DNA of 64,000 nt from an uncultured Chloracidobacterium sp. (lineage in GTDB: Bacteria; Acidobacteriota; Blastocatellia; Pyrinomonadales; Pyrinomonadaceae), in contig CALDGX010000085.1 in NCBI GenBank assembly GCA_937941715.1, forward strand, positions 1 to 64,000. Reading direction: 5' to 3'. The stretch's first letter is position 1, and the number at the start of each line of letters is the position of its first letter. Positions 10,701-17,956 of the stretch are shown here, piece after piece. The position numbers and the translations under genes are program-made. The notes below the pieces were generated by a model. It was not told the DNA's origin, searched no databases, and saw only the letters and a list, made by a program, of their open reading frames with translations.

Positions 10701-10812
10701 GTCTCTGACAAAACATAGTTGGAATATATCGCGTGTGGCGTCGGAACTCGGGCTTACCCGCCGCGGACTTTACCTGAAGCTCTCCCGATACGGGATCGCA
10801 AAAGCAAGCTGA
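7768..10812 (+). CDS. TPR-repeat sigma54-dependent transcriptional activator
   Basis: A 1014-residue cytoplasmic regulator. The N-terminal half (about 30-500) is a run of tetratricopeptide-type helical repeats, for example around QPKAVTLLKETLKTAEE and GDLDIAEDYLNKAVAFAEE. A linker (about 520-660) may be a divergent GAF-like fold. The AAA+ domain (about 680-910) has Walker A GESGTGKE near residue 708, the sigma54 contact loop GAFTGA near 755 and the LFLDEVGDLP Walker B. A Fis-type helix-turn-helix closes the protein (NISRVASELGLTRRGLYLKL). Family knowledge says such proteins remodel RNA polymerase-sigma54 using ATP. The TPR part probably senses a protein partner. There is no receiver domain, so phosphorylation control is unlikely. 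Two palindromes sit in its leader. Confidence 0.92.
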   Translation: MKKDQVLKGEIARQQSADRLDAVFSSVGQKLREGYSSQAERILLSAIKTGTHSPDNYAHLKRLLSFTLETAGRYGESLEAVRQFESEDELKELSIETQVQVITQLAIAYNNCSEQPKAVTLLKETLKTAEENNLRHLAGSIDIALARVYRKLSEFPISRDYAQKALSHFRENGKWLGMAEAYREIANSYHQEGNSQQAVINFDLGIKIIGENSAPFMLGKLYTDMSGAYWFLRRPQDGIACLEKSIEFFDQTEHALNTVIAYNNLGINLMLIGELAKAEEMIKRAIEIAIKQDYVHIAGIYDSLGELYILRGDLDIAEDYLNKAVAFAEERNHQWYRVQSMRNLARCYLAQGKEKRANEKARETINLSAEIGDRHYAKMAGLVLAESCLRQGDVEECENSLLAIEADDPSTDFFVLGNIQRIRGLAAIEQGDRELAIHHFSRSLTIFEAAEDLYHTGLVHLLLGANLDARNATRAKRHLGSASDIFRKLGDLPHTAAAAKELKRVESTAQIDPKGSEKRTNSVVSQLLTVRLAEATASRELLFRELVAVLQQESNAKKLIIAQFNDKKRLYPFITHGYSPQESNELVAKFGEAQKTKDEKTFCRVKNIAVFPLRGSAAQPAFLLINPQSGAVLNDDSSLQPLLRVVELGMDVVALREKDRSAPTEQEVSPYTSNSLMPGFIHSSPAMTALVEEVYKIRSSDVTVLVTGESGTGKELVSRAIHTLSNRKDRIFVPFNCTAVPKELAEGHLFGYKKGAFTGAVQDSPGVIRTADGGTLFLDEVGDLPLDVQPKLLRFLQEGEIQPLGDKQPLKVDVRIIAATNMPLEEKVADGSFREDLYYRLNVIRLRVPPLRERRAEIPPIVNYYVNHYSARFGKHDITFTPQTIDLLMVCNWGGNVRQLCNEIQRIVARAEDNEVITPDHLSPELKRSAQPLTPFELGDNVKPIASYDGVFSPFANISAGGTLEDAVSELEMQLIRASLTKHSWNISRVASELGLTRRGLYLKLSRYGIAKAS

Positions 10813-10820
10813 CCGAAAGA

Positions 10821-11198
10821 TCAAAGGTCGGTGCAGGCACCGTTCTTCCAACGCGACAGAGACATCCGTTTGCGAAGGTCGCGATAGACGACTGCTGTCG
10901 CCGTTCGGACGGCACGGTGGCCCTCACGGACACGCATACAAATTCGGTAATTGAGTCCGGCAACGACCTGGACTTCGGCCTTGCGGATGCTTACGAGCGT
11001 AACGGACTTGCCAGTACGCTTGGCACGGGCCGACACGGCGAATGCGGCAGCCTTTCGCACGTCTTTATCGGTCACCGATGAGGTGCCGTAACCGCCGGCA
11101 ATAGGTTCGTCAGTTTGGGCTGCAACCTTGGTAAACGCGGCACTGACAACAAAGATCGTTGCCAAGACAACCGAGCAAAATAAAAATTGTTTCTTCAC
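10821..11198 (-). CDS. Secreted cystatin-like protease inhibitor
   Basis: A 125-residue protein with a signal peptide ending near KVAAQ. The mature part reads like a cystatin: a GGYG segment at its N-terminus, a helix containing AAAFAVSARAKRTGKS, then the diagnostic QVVAGLNY loop, strand CMRV, and a Trp in a C-terminal loop (SRWKNGAC). In cystatins the N-terminal glycine, QxVxG loop and a C-terminal Trp form the wedge that plugs papain-type cysteine proteases. I chose GTG at 11198 because GAGGAG lies 8 bases upstream. It overlaps nothing but follows the cysteine desulfurase gene closely (17 bases), so they may be co-transcribed. Target protease is unknown. Confidence 0.82.
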   Translation of the reverse strand: MKKQFLFCSVVLATIFVVSAAFTKVAAQTDEPIAGGYGTSSVTDKDVRKAAAFAVSARAKRTGKSVTLVSIRKAEVQVVAGLNYRICMRVREGHRAVRTATAVVYRDLRKRMSLSRWKNGACTDL

Positions 11199-11215
11199 GA
11201 TATTAACTCCTCTGT

Positions 11216-12364
11216 TCAATTTCCCGAAATATGTCTGAGTTCCTTGATAATCCCGGGCAGGATCTCAAGGACCCGATCGATCTCATCCTCGGTGTTCGTT
11301 CTGCCAAGCGAGAAGCGGATCGAACCCATCGCCCGGCTGTACGGCACTCCCATCGACTGCAGAACGGACGACGCCGTTCGGTCTTGCGAATGACAAGCCG
11401 ACCCAGTGGACACGCAAACACCGGCCGCATCCAATCTCGCGGCGATCATCTCTCCGTTGACATTTTCAAACGAAATGCTCGACGTATTAGGCAGACGCTC
11501 CTCCGAGCGGCTCGTTCCGTTGAGATACGATCCTGGAATTGACGATAGTATTCCATGCTCCAATCGATCTCGCAAATTTCGAACCCGGACATTCGCCGAG
11601 GCATCAGCCGCAAGCTTAGCCGCTGCACCCATGCCTGCGATCTGGTGAACCGCCTCGGTCCCCGAACGCCGTCCACGTTCCTGGCCGCCGCCGAGCAGGA
11701 AGGCGGGCGGTTCTATTCCCTCGCGAATATATATCGCCCCGATGCCCTTTGGGCCTTGAAACTTATGGGCCGATACTGCCAGAAGGTCGATAGACGCCTT
11801 TCGGACGTCGATCGGAACCTTTCCGGCCGCGTTCACCGCGTCGACATGAAACAGTACATCTGCGTGCCGCTTAATGGCCCGGCCGACGGTTTCGACCGGA
11901 AACAAGATGCCGGTCTCGTTATTAGCGAGCATTACGGAAACTAGCAATGTATCGGCATCGATCAGCGAAATAAGTTGGTCGACCGACAAGCGGCCGTCAA
12001 TATCGACCTCGACGCGGCTGACCCGATAGCCGCTGTTCTCGAGTGATTCGATCGGTTTTCGGACCGCTTCGTGCTCAACGTTGGTCGTAATTATGTGCCG
12101 TTTTTCCGGCCGCATACGGGCCGCCCCGAAAATCGCCCAATTATCCGATTCGGTACCGGACGCCGTAAAGACGACCTCATTGGGGCTCGCGGCACCGACC
12201 AGTACGGCGACGTCGGATCGACCCGCTTCGACCACATCTCGCGCCTTGGCACCGGCCGCATGCCGCGACGACGGGTTGCCAAAGACACCTTCGAGGGCGT
12301 CAGTCATCGCGGTGACGACTTCGGCGGCGAGAGGAGTGGTTGCGTTATTGTCGAGATATATCAT
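11216..12364 (-). CDS. Cysteine desulfurase (NifS/IscS-type)
   Basis: A PLP enzyme of 382 residues that removes sulfur from L-cysteine and passes it on as a persulfide for Fe-S clusters or tRNA thiolation. It begins MIYLDNNATTP, has the NPSSRH segment, the PLP lysine in SAHKFQGPKGIGAIY and the sulfur-accepting cysteine in STGSACHSQ. The length is close to the NifS/IscS norm. No iscU or iscR is adjacent, so I do not assign iscS. Sulfur users elsewhere in the window include mnmA and ttcA, which makes tRNA thiolation one plausible role. The downstream neighbour is the cystatin-like gene. Confidence 0.93.
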   Translation of the reverse strand: MIYLDNNATTPLAAEVVTAMTDALEGVFGNPSSRHAAGAKARDVVEAGRSDVAVLVGAASPNEVVFTASGTESDNWAIFGAARMRPEKRHIITTNVEHEAVRKPIESLENSGYRVSRVEVDIDGRLSVDQLISLIDADTLLVSVMLANNETGILFPVETVGRAIKRHADVLFHVDAVNAAGKVPIDVRKASIDLLAVSAHKFQGPKGIGAIYIREGIEPPAFLLGGGQERGRRSGTEAVHQIAGMGAAAKLAADASANVRVRNLRDRLEHGILSSIPGSYLNGTSRSEERLPNTSSISFENVNGEMIAARLDAAGVCVSTGSACHSQDRTASSVLQSMGVPYSRAMGSIRFSLGRTNTEDEIDRVLEILPGIIKELRHISGN

Positions 12365-12445
12365 CGGCTAAGAGCGGTGCGATCCGTCAATTATGTCACA
12401 TTCAGATTCACAATTGCTCGGTGACGATTTACAATAACGCCTGTC

Positions 12446-14146
12446 GTGAACGCAATTCTTACCATCAGCGAACCGAGCGGCCGCACCTGGGAATTTGGTG
12501 CGATGCCCGGTCGCGTCTACACAATCGGGCGATCCAAAGAGAACGATATTGTCCTCAACGACCGCCGGGTTTCGCGAAAGCACGCGTTTATCGACGCCAC
12601 GGCCGGACCGTTCAAACTCGTTGACGGCTATCACGAGAACGGGGAATTACTTCGAAGCGTGAACCGGGTCTTTGTCAACGGAACTGCTCAATACGAACGG
12701 ATACTCGAAACCGGTGACGTCATCACCATCGGCGAGTGCCGCCTTGTGTTCAAGGCCCTTTCGACCGTTGCCCAATCGCCGGATCCGATCAGCGCTGAGG
12801 CTCAACCGGCTGTTACCGCTGATGTTCCGACGGGCATCAAATACGACGATGCCCCGTTGGGCCACACTCAGGTCCAGATGTCAGCCAGGGAGATCATCGG
12901 GCGTCAATCACATCTTTCAATGGAGTCGGCGAGCGCCACCCCCGAGGAGATCAAAGTTCTCAAGCGAAAAGCAGTGATGCTCGAGCTTTTGTTCGAAATG
13001 AGCCGCACGCTGGGAACGGTTTTTGACCTCAAGGAAATTTTTGAAAAGGCGACGGACCTTATCTTTCGCGGCACGCCCGCTGACCGTGTGGTCGCATTGC
13101 TGGCCGACGAAACGATCGACGGCAAGATACTCGATTACAGCCTTTTTCAGATCGGGGCAAAAACACGCGACGCTCAGTTTCAGAACCTGACCGATAAACT
13201 GACCGTAAGCCGGACCATCACGCAAAAGGTGATGCGTGACAAGGTGGCGTTATTGTCGCAGGACGCCAAGACCGACGCTCAATTTTCCGGTGCCGAGTCG
13301 ATAGTAGCCCAAGGCGTCAGATCGACGATCTGCGCCCCGCTGATCACCGAATCAAATGTTCACGGCGTGATCTATGCTGACCGCCTCGATCCGTTTGCCG
13401 CATTTTCGCCTGACCACCTCGAACTGATAAGTGCCGTCGCGGCTCAAACCGCTGTAACCGTTGAGACCGTCCGCGCGCACAAGCGGCTCGCCCGCGAGGA
13501 GGTCGCGCGTGCGAACTACAGCCGTTTCATGCCCGAATACGTGGTAAAGCAACTGCTCGAAAATCCCGATTCGTTCAGGCTTGGCGGCGTGAATCAGAAG
13601 ATAACCGTGCTATTCGCTGATATTCGGGGCTTTACTTCATTTTCCGAAACCGAAAATCCTGAACGCGTGGTCGGATTGCTTAATCGCTATTTTACCGCGA
13701 TGACCGAGATCATCTTCGAACACGGCGGAACGCTCGACAAGTACATTGGTGACGGGCTAATGGCGATATTTGGCGCACCGACGGCGACGCCGGTCGACGC
13801 GGTCAACGCCGTCAAGGCGGCGGTAGCAATGCAAAAGCGAATGATATCGCTCAACGAGGAACTGCATCAGGCCGGATACTCTCCCGTTCAGGTTGGCATT
13901 GGGCTGCATACGGGGGTCGCAACGATTGGATACGTCGGTTCCGAACAGCGATCGGAGTACACTGCGATCGGTGACACGGTAAATCTGGCGGCCAGACTCG
14001 AACAAAATGCCTCCGGCGGACAGATATTGGTAAGCGAGGCAACCGTTTCAGCTGCCGGCAACATCTTTCCGGTGACGGTTCTTGAGCCCCTGGCAGTTAA
14101 AAACCGGCTGCAGCCGGTCGCGTTATTCGAGCTAAGATGGGCATAA
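12446..14146 (+). CDS. FHA-GAF class III adenylate/guanylate cyclase
   Basis: A 566-residue soluble signalling enzyme starting at GTG 12446. An FHA domain (about 1-105) shows GRSKENDIVLND and SRKHAFI, the phosphothreonine-binding loops. A GAF domain (about 175-335) follows, then a class III cyclase domain (about 380-560) with FADIRGFTSFSE, carrying the first metal Asp, and KYIGDGLMAIFG, carrying the second. The arrangement suggests cyclic nucleotide synthesis controlled by a small ligand (GAF) and by docking to a phosphorylated partner (FHA). Whether ATP or GTP is the substrate cannot be read with confidence. No Ser/Thr kinase gene is next to it. It is followed closely by mreB, which has its own promoter. 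Confidence 0.92.
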   Translation: MNAILTISEPSGRTWEFGAMPGRVYTIGRSKENDIVLNDRRVSRKHAFIDATAGPFKLVDGYHENGELLRSVNRVFVNGTAQYERILETGDVITIGECRLVFKALSTVAQSPDPISAEAQPAVTADVPTGIKYDDAPLGHTQVQMSAREIIGRQSHLSMESASATPEEIKVLKRKAVMLELLFEMSRTLGTVFDLKEIFEKATDLIFRGTPADRVVALLADETIDGKILDYSLFQIGAKTRDAQFQNLTDKLTVSRTITQKVMRDKVALLSQDAKTDAQFSGAESIVAQGVRSTICAPLITESNVHGVIYADRLDPFAAFSPDHLELISAVAAQTAVTVETVRAHKRLAREEVARANYSRFMPEYVVKQLLENPDSFRLGGVNQKITVLFADIRGFTSFSETENPERVVGLLNRYFTAMTEIIFEHGGTLDKYIGDGLMAIFGAPTATPVDAVNAVKAAVAMQKRMISLNEELHQAGYSPVQVGIGLHTGVATIGYVGSEQRSEYTAIGDTVNLAARLEQNASGGQILVSEATVSAAGNIFPVTVLEPLAVKNRLQPVALFELRWA

Positions 14147-14151
14147 AATTA

Positions 14152-14181
14152 TTGGCAGCAGCTTGAAATTAGGCTTATAAT
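14152..14181 (+). promoter_or_regulatory. Sigma70-type promoter of mreB
   Basis: TTGGCA at 14152-14157 and TATAAT at 14176-14181, with an 18-base spacer. Transcription would start near 14188, about 24 bases before the chosen mreB ATG at 14212. The -10 is a perfect consensus match. Confidence 0.6.
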
Positions 14182-14211
14182 CGCTTTGGCGAATCGTTGG
14201 AGAATAGCCGA

Positions 14212-15285
14212 ATGTTAAAGATCTCATCATTAAAAAATCTGGTCACCGACTCGATGGCCATCGATCTTGGTACAGCGAGCACCATTATCGCGGTCAAAGG
14301 CCGCGGGGTCGTTGTTGATGAGCCATCGTTGGTCGCGATCAACGAAATGACTGACGAGATAGTTGCGTTTGGCCTTGAGGCGGCAGAAATGTCGGGCCGC
14401 GAAGGCCGCGACGTTATCGTCAAAGCTCCCTTGGTCGGAGGCGTCGTAGCCGATTTTGAGAGAACCAAAAAGATGCTCGCCCATTTCGTCAGAAAGGCGA
14501 AGACGGGCGGGTCGAATATCTCGATACAGGCCGTCATGAGCATGGTCTCTGACGTTACGCATGTCGAGCAGCGTGCTCTGCACAACGCGGCGGACGAGGC
14601 GGGGATCAAAAAGGTATTTATGATGGAAGAGGGCCTTGCCGCCGCGTTTGGTGCCGGCGTTCTTCCGACCGATAAGCGGGCGGCAGCGATCGTCGACATC
14701 GGTGCCGGAACCACAAATATCGCGATCATCGCCAAAGGCTCGGTGGTGCACTCGACATCGGAACGATACGGCAGCCAGGCCATTAACGAGGCTCTCGCGA
14801 CTCATCTCAGGCGGCATCGCGGTTTGCAGGTCGGGGAAGAAACTACCGAGCATCTCAAAACGAATTTCTCGTCAGCATTTCTGCCTGATGATATTTCTAG
14901 GGCGATGGAGGTCCGCGGACGCGATGTCCAGACCGGCAGCCCGGCCGCAGTCGAGGTAACCTCAGGCGAGATGTACGCCATAGTCGAAGCGATCGTCCGC
15001 CGGATCGCACTGCGCGTCAAAGACACGCTGACCGAACTCCGTCCGGAAGTGGCCGCGGACATTTACGACCGCGGTGTGATCCTGACCGGCGGCGGCGCGT
15101 TGCTCGACGGTATAGACCAGTATTTACGTGGATTTATCAATTTGCCGGTCAGCATTGCCGATGAGCCGCGTTACTCGATAGTCAACGGACTAGTTAAGAT
15201 GTTTGATGACGAAAAGCTGCTCGAACGCGTCACACGCAACGAACTTAGTGTTTTGCAGAACGCTGAGATACCGTTTGAAGTGTAG
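14212..15285 (+). CDS. mreB: MreB-type actin-like cell shape protein
   Basis: A 357-residue bacterial actin that polymerises under the inner membrane and positions peptidoglycan synthesis. Phosphate-1 loop MAIDLGTASTIIAVKGRGVV, phosphate-2 DIGAGTTNIAII and the adenosine motif TGGGALLDG are all present. It also has the MreB-type GGVVADFERTKKML segment. ATG 14212 is chosen because GGAG lies about 9 bases upstream; a TTG at 14197 would bury that site. No mreC or mreD follows. Instead a terminator separates it from the c-di-AMP genes, so this may be a paralogue outside the mre operon. Confidence 0.93.
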   Translation: MLKISSLKNLVTDSMAIDLGTASTIIAVKGRGVVVDEPSLVAINEMTDEIVAFGLEAAEMSGREGRDVIVKAPLVGGVVADFERTKKMLAHFVRKAKTGGSNISIQAVMSMVSDVTHVEQRALHNAADEAGIKKVFMMEEGLAAAFGAGVLPTDKRAAAIVDIGAGTTNIAIIAKGSVVHSTSERYGSQAINEALATHLRRHRGLQVGEETTEHLKTNFSSAFLPDDISRAMEVRGRDVQTGSPAAVEVTSGEMYAIVEAIVRRIALRVKDTLTELRPEVAADIYDRGVILTGGGALLDGIDQYLRGFINLPVSIADEPRYSIVNGLVKMFDDEKLLERVTRNELSVLQNAEIPFEV

Positions 15286-15303
15286 GCCAGTTCTTATTGT
15301 TGG

Positions 15304-15340
15304 AAATGCCCCAGGAGCACTGCTTACGGGGGCATTTTTT
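15304..15340 (+). terminator. Rho-independent terminator after mreB
   Basis: AAATGCCCC (15304-15312) pairs with GGGGGCATTT starting at 15328, and a run of Ts continues to 15340. It lies 19 bases after the mreB stop, before the cdaA gene. Confidence 0.8.
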
Positions 15341-15438
15341 GTGCTGTCACGCCCCTAAATTATGCAAATCACCCGACCGAATTATGATATCCTTATCGAC
15401 GTTAAGTCTGACGGAGATAGGTAATTGAGCCTTTTCGA

Positions 15439-16281
15439 GTGATGCAGCTCTTCGAATACATTCATGCGATAAGCAGCGTGCGCAATGTCATCGACATAGT
15501 GCTCGTTTTTATCATCGTGTACGTCGTACTCAAACTGCTGCGCGGCACACGGGCGGTCCCAACCGTTGTCGGAATGGTCTTGCTCGGCATGCTGTACTGG
15601 CTCGCATCGGTTCAGGGGCTCTCAACGCTCGAATTCGTGCTGCGGTACGCGGTCGTGTATATCGGTATAGCGATCATCGTTCTGTTTCAGTCCGAGATCA
15701 GGCAGGCTCTGATCTATTTTGCCAATCGATTCCGTTTTCCGATGCTGCGTCGGCAACGCGGGCAGTTCGGAGGCAGCGTTTACGATGAGGTGGTATTGGC
15801 GGTCACAACGCTCGCCTCGGAAAAGACCGGAGCTCTCATCGTCATTGAACGCAACATCGGTTTGCGCAACTTCATCGATGCCGGGGTCCAGTTGGACGCC
15901 AGGTTGAGCTACGACCTTTTAGTCACGATCTTTAACCCGTCGACGCCGCTTCACGACGGTGCCGTCATTATACAGAACGAACGGCTCGCTGCCGCATCGG
16001 TCTTTTTGCCGCTGACCAAAAATCCCGAGATCTCGCGTGACCTTGGAACGCGGCACCGCGCGGCTATCGGCATTACCGAAGGTTCCGACGCGATATCACT
16101 TGTCGTATCAGAAGAAACCGGCTTGATAACTTATGTCGACGCTGGCAACGTCCGACGTAATCTGGACCCTACAACGTTAAGAAAGCTCTTGCTCGAAGCG
16201 ATGGACATACCCTTGATCGAGCGTAAGAAGGAATCTGCCAAGGCCCTCAAAGAGGCAGATACCGAGATCACCATTGGTTAG
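15439..16281 (+). CDS. cdaA: Diadenylate cyclase CdaA
   Basis: A 280-residue membrane enzyme that joins two ATP molecules into c-di-AMP. Three membrane helices occupy about residues 12-85. The DAC domain carries the catalytic DGA motif in PLHDGAVII and the RHR motif in GTRHRAAIG. The start may be GTG 15439 or the adjacent ATG 15442. The next gene, 17 bases on, encodes the YbbR-domain partner CdaR, the arrangement typical of the main cellular c-di-AMP synthase. glmM, which often completes the operon, is absent here. c-di-AMP usually controls potassium and osmotic balance; the osmotic valve MscL is at 23856, though not linked. Confidence 0.93.
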   Translation: MMQLFEYIHAISSVRNVIDIVLVFIIVYVVLKLLRGTRAVPTVVGMVLLGMLYWLASVQGLSTLEFVLRYAVVYIGIAIIVLFQSEIRQALIYFANRFRFPMLRRQRGQFGGSVYDEVVLAVTTLASEKTGALIVIERNIGLRNFIDAGVQLDARLSYDLLVTIFNPSTPLHDGAVIIQNERLAAASVFLPLTKNPEISRDLGTRHRAAIGITEGSDAISLVVSEETGLITYVDAGNVRRNLDPTTLRKLLLEAMDIPLIERKKESAKALKEADTEITIG

Positions 16282-16298
16282 AACGTAAACTCAGAAAG

Positions 16299-17228
16299 AT
16301 GCCTTCCGGATACGAGAAAATCAGAGACCAGGGAACGAGAAAGTTGCTTTTCAGACAGATCGTCCGAAAGGTATTTCTTGAAGACTGGGCATTAAAGCTG
16401 GTCGCGCTCGTTATCACGCTCGGGCTTTGGTTCGGCGTGACGGGGCTCAGCACTCCGTCTACAAAACGTTTTACAGTCCAACTCGCTCCGAATGTTGCAA
16501 ATAATATCGAGATCACCAACAATGCGATCTCCGAGGTGGAGATCGTCGTCAGCGGCGATGAACGCAAGCTGAAGACCCTGACAGGTACGGGTCTGGTGGC
16601 GGCACTTGATCTGACATCGACGCAGCCCGGCGACCGTGTGATATCGCTAACGCCTGAAAACGTCTCGGTCGATCTGCCTCTTGGGGTAAAACTCGACGAG
16701 ATCCAACCGAGCCGCATCGCGGTCAGGCTCGAGGCGGTACAGGAACTCGAATTGCCGGTTAAGGCGGATATCGAGGGTAAACCTGCCGACGGATTTGAGG
16801 TCTATGGCGAAACGGTTCTGCCGCAGCGGGTAAAGGTACGCGGGCCTGCCAGCTTTATGAAGACGCTGGATTTTGTCTTGACGGACAAGATATCTATCGA
16901 CGGACGTACCGAGGACTTTACGGCCAAGCAGGTCCCGCTGGGCGTTTCAAATCCCAAAGCGACCGTCTTCAATACTGTGGTTGATGTGGCTTTCCGTATT
17001 GGCGAAAAGCGCGCCGTCCAAACTTACAACGTCACTCAAACCGCTGCCGGGCAGATTAAACGTTATACCGTTGCCCTATTTGGCGCGAGATCCGTGTTGC
17101 CCAAGATACGTGCCGCCGATATTAAGGTCGAGATCGTAAAGAATGCCGACGGCGACGACGTTCCTCAGGTTGTCGTGCCTTCTGAATTTGCGAGTCTCGT
17201 GGAGATCAGGTCGATAAAAGCGCATTAG
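16299..17228 (+). CDS. cdaR: YbbR-domain protein, CdaA regulator CdaR
   Basis: A 309-residue protein with one N-terminal membrane helix (about 29-48, LKLVALVITLGLWFGV) and an extracytoplasmic part built from repeated YbbR-type beta domains. Typical repeat pieces are LPVKADIEGKPADGFEV and VKVRGPASFMKTLDFVLTDKISIDG. In Firmicutes CdaR binds CdaA and tunes c-di-AMP synthesis; that role is inferred here from the conserved gene pair. It ends 6 bases before the stop of the convergent esterase gene, with no strong terminator visible between them. Confidence 0.85.
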   Translation: MPSGYEKIRDQGTRKLLFRQIVRKVFLEDWALKLVALVITLGLWFGVTGLSTPSTKRFTVQLAPNVANNIEITNNAISEVEIVVSGDERKLKTLTGTGLVAALDLTSTQPGDRVISLTPENVSVDLPLGVKLDEIQPSRIAVRLEAVQELELPVKADIEGKPADGFEVYGETVLPQRVKVRGPASFMKTLDFVLTDKISIDGRTEDFTAKQVPLGVSNPKATVFNTVVDVAFRIGEKRAVQTYNVTQTAAGQIKRYTVALFGARSVLPKIRAADIKVEIVKNADGDDVPQVVVPSEFASLVEIRSIKAH

Positions 17229-17234
17229 TCGAAG

Positions 17235-17918
17235 CTAATGTTGAAACACAAGAAACTGCCGGATGTCGCGGCGCATTTCTTCGGTGATCTCATGCTTGGC
17301 GCGGTAATGTTCTGAACGATAGTTAGGCAAATACTCGGCAAGTCTTTCGTTATACTTCGCAAACTGCTCCTGCGAATAAAACTCATCATCATCGCCAAAT
17401 AGATAGAATGCGGCCGCCGAGGTCGGGCGATATTCCGGGTTGGAATCGAGGTCACCCGGAATGCCGCCGCAAACGCCGATAATGCCGGCAAGCAACTCCG
17501 GGTGGGTAAATGCAAGGCGGAAATTCAACGCGCACGCCTGCGAAAATCCGTAGATGAATATTCGATCTTCATCTATCAGGCCGTCGGCAGAGAGCTTGCC
17601 GACAAGGTCGAGCACAAACTTCTGATGAAGCTGAATGTGCTCTTCCGGCCTCTCGTCCGAAAGCCAGCCAAAACCCACGCGGTATCCATCATCAGTTCGT
17701 CGAAAGTGCGGATGCGGGGCCTGTATTGACGCAATGATGAAATTCTCAGGGGCAACCAGCCTTGCCTCTCGCATCATGTAGCGTTTGTGTGCACCGTAAC
17801 CGTGGACTGCTATCAAGAGCGGTGCCGGGACAGCTGCTGCACCAGGTACGTAGAGGTCATAATATAGGCTGATCTCCGCCCGTAATGACAGGTCCGTTGT
17901 CAGATCTTCGTTAGACAT
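17235..17918 (-). CDS. Alpha/beta hydrolase, phospholipase/carboxylesterase type
   Basis: A 227-residue esterase-like protein without a signal peptide. The oxyanion-hole segment is AVHGYGAHKR, the nucleophile elbow is GFSQA near residue 135, and the acid and base are likely the Asp in FGDDDEFY and the His in AKHEITEEM. This matches the short carboxylesterase/phospholipase fold (Pfam Abhydrolase_2 type). Substrate cannot be told from sequence. It is transcribed towards cdaR and divergently from the O-antigen-ligase-like gene, whose start lies only about 40 bases away, so the two promoters must share that gap. Confidence 0.85.
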   Translation of the reverse strand: MSNEDLTTDLSLRAEISLYYDLYVPGAAAVPAPLLIAVHGYGAHKRYMMREARLVAPENFIIASIQAPHPHFRRTDDGYRVGFGWLSDERPEEHIQLHQKFVLDLVGKLSADGLIDEDRIFIYGFSQACALNFRLAFTHPELLAGIIGVCGGIPGDLDSNPEYRPTSAAAFYLFGDDDEFYSQEQFAKYNERLAEYLPNYRSEHYRAKHEITEEMRRDIRQFLVFQH

Positions 17919-17956
17919 ATTCTTGAAGTTGCGCGACTGCTATAATACTCGCATTT

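Noticed and set aside
10812..10832. ACCGA/TCGGT hairpin at the junction of the sigma54 regulator and the cystatin-like gene as a terminator
   Set aside because: Only a five-base stem, and no T run follows it.
14197..14211. TTG start for mreB at 14197
   Set aside because: It would place the GGAG ribosome binding site inside the gene. ATG 14212 has proper spacing.
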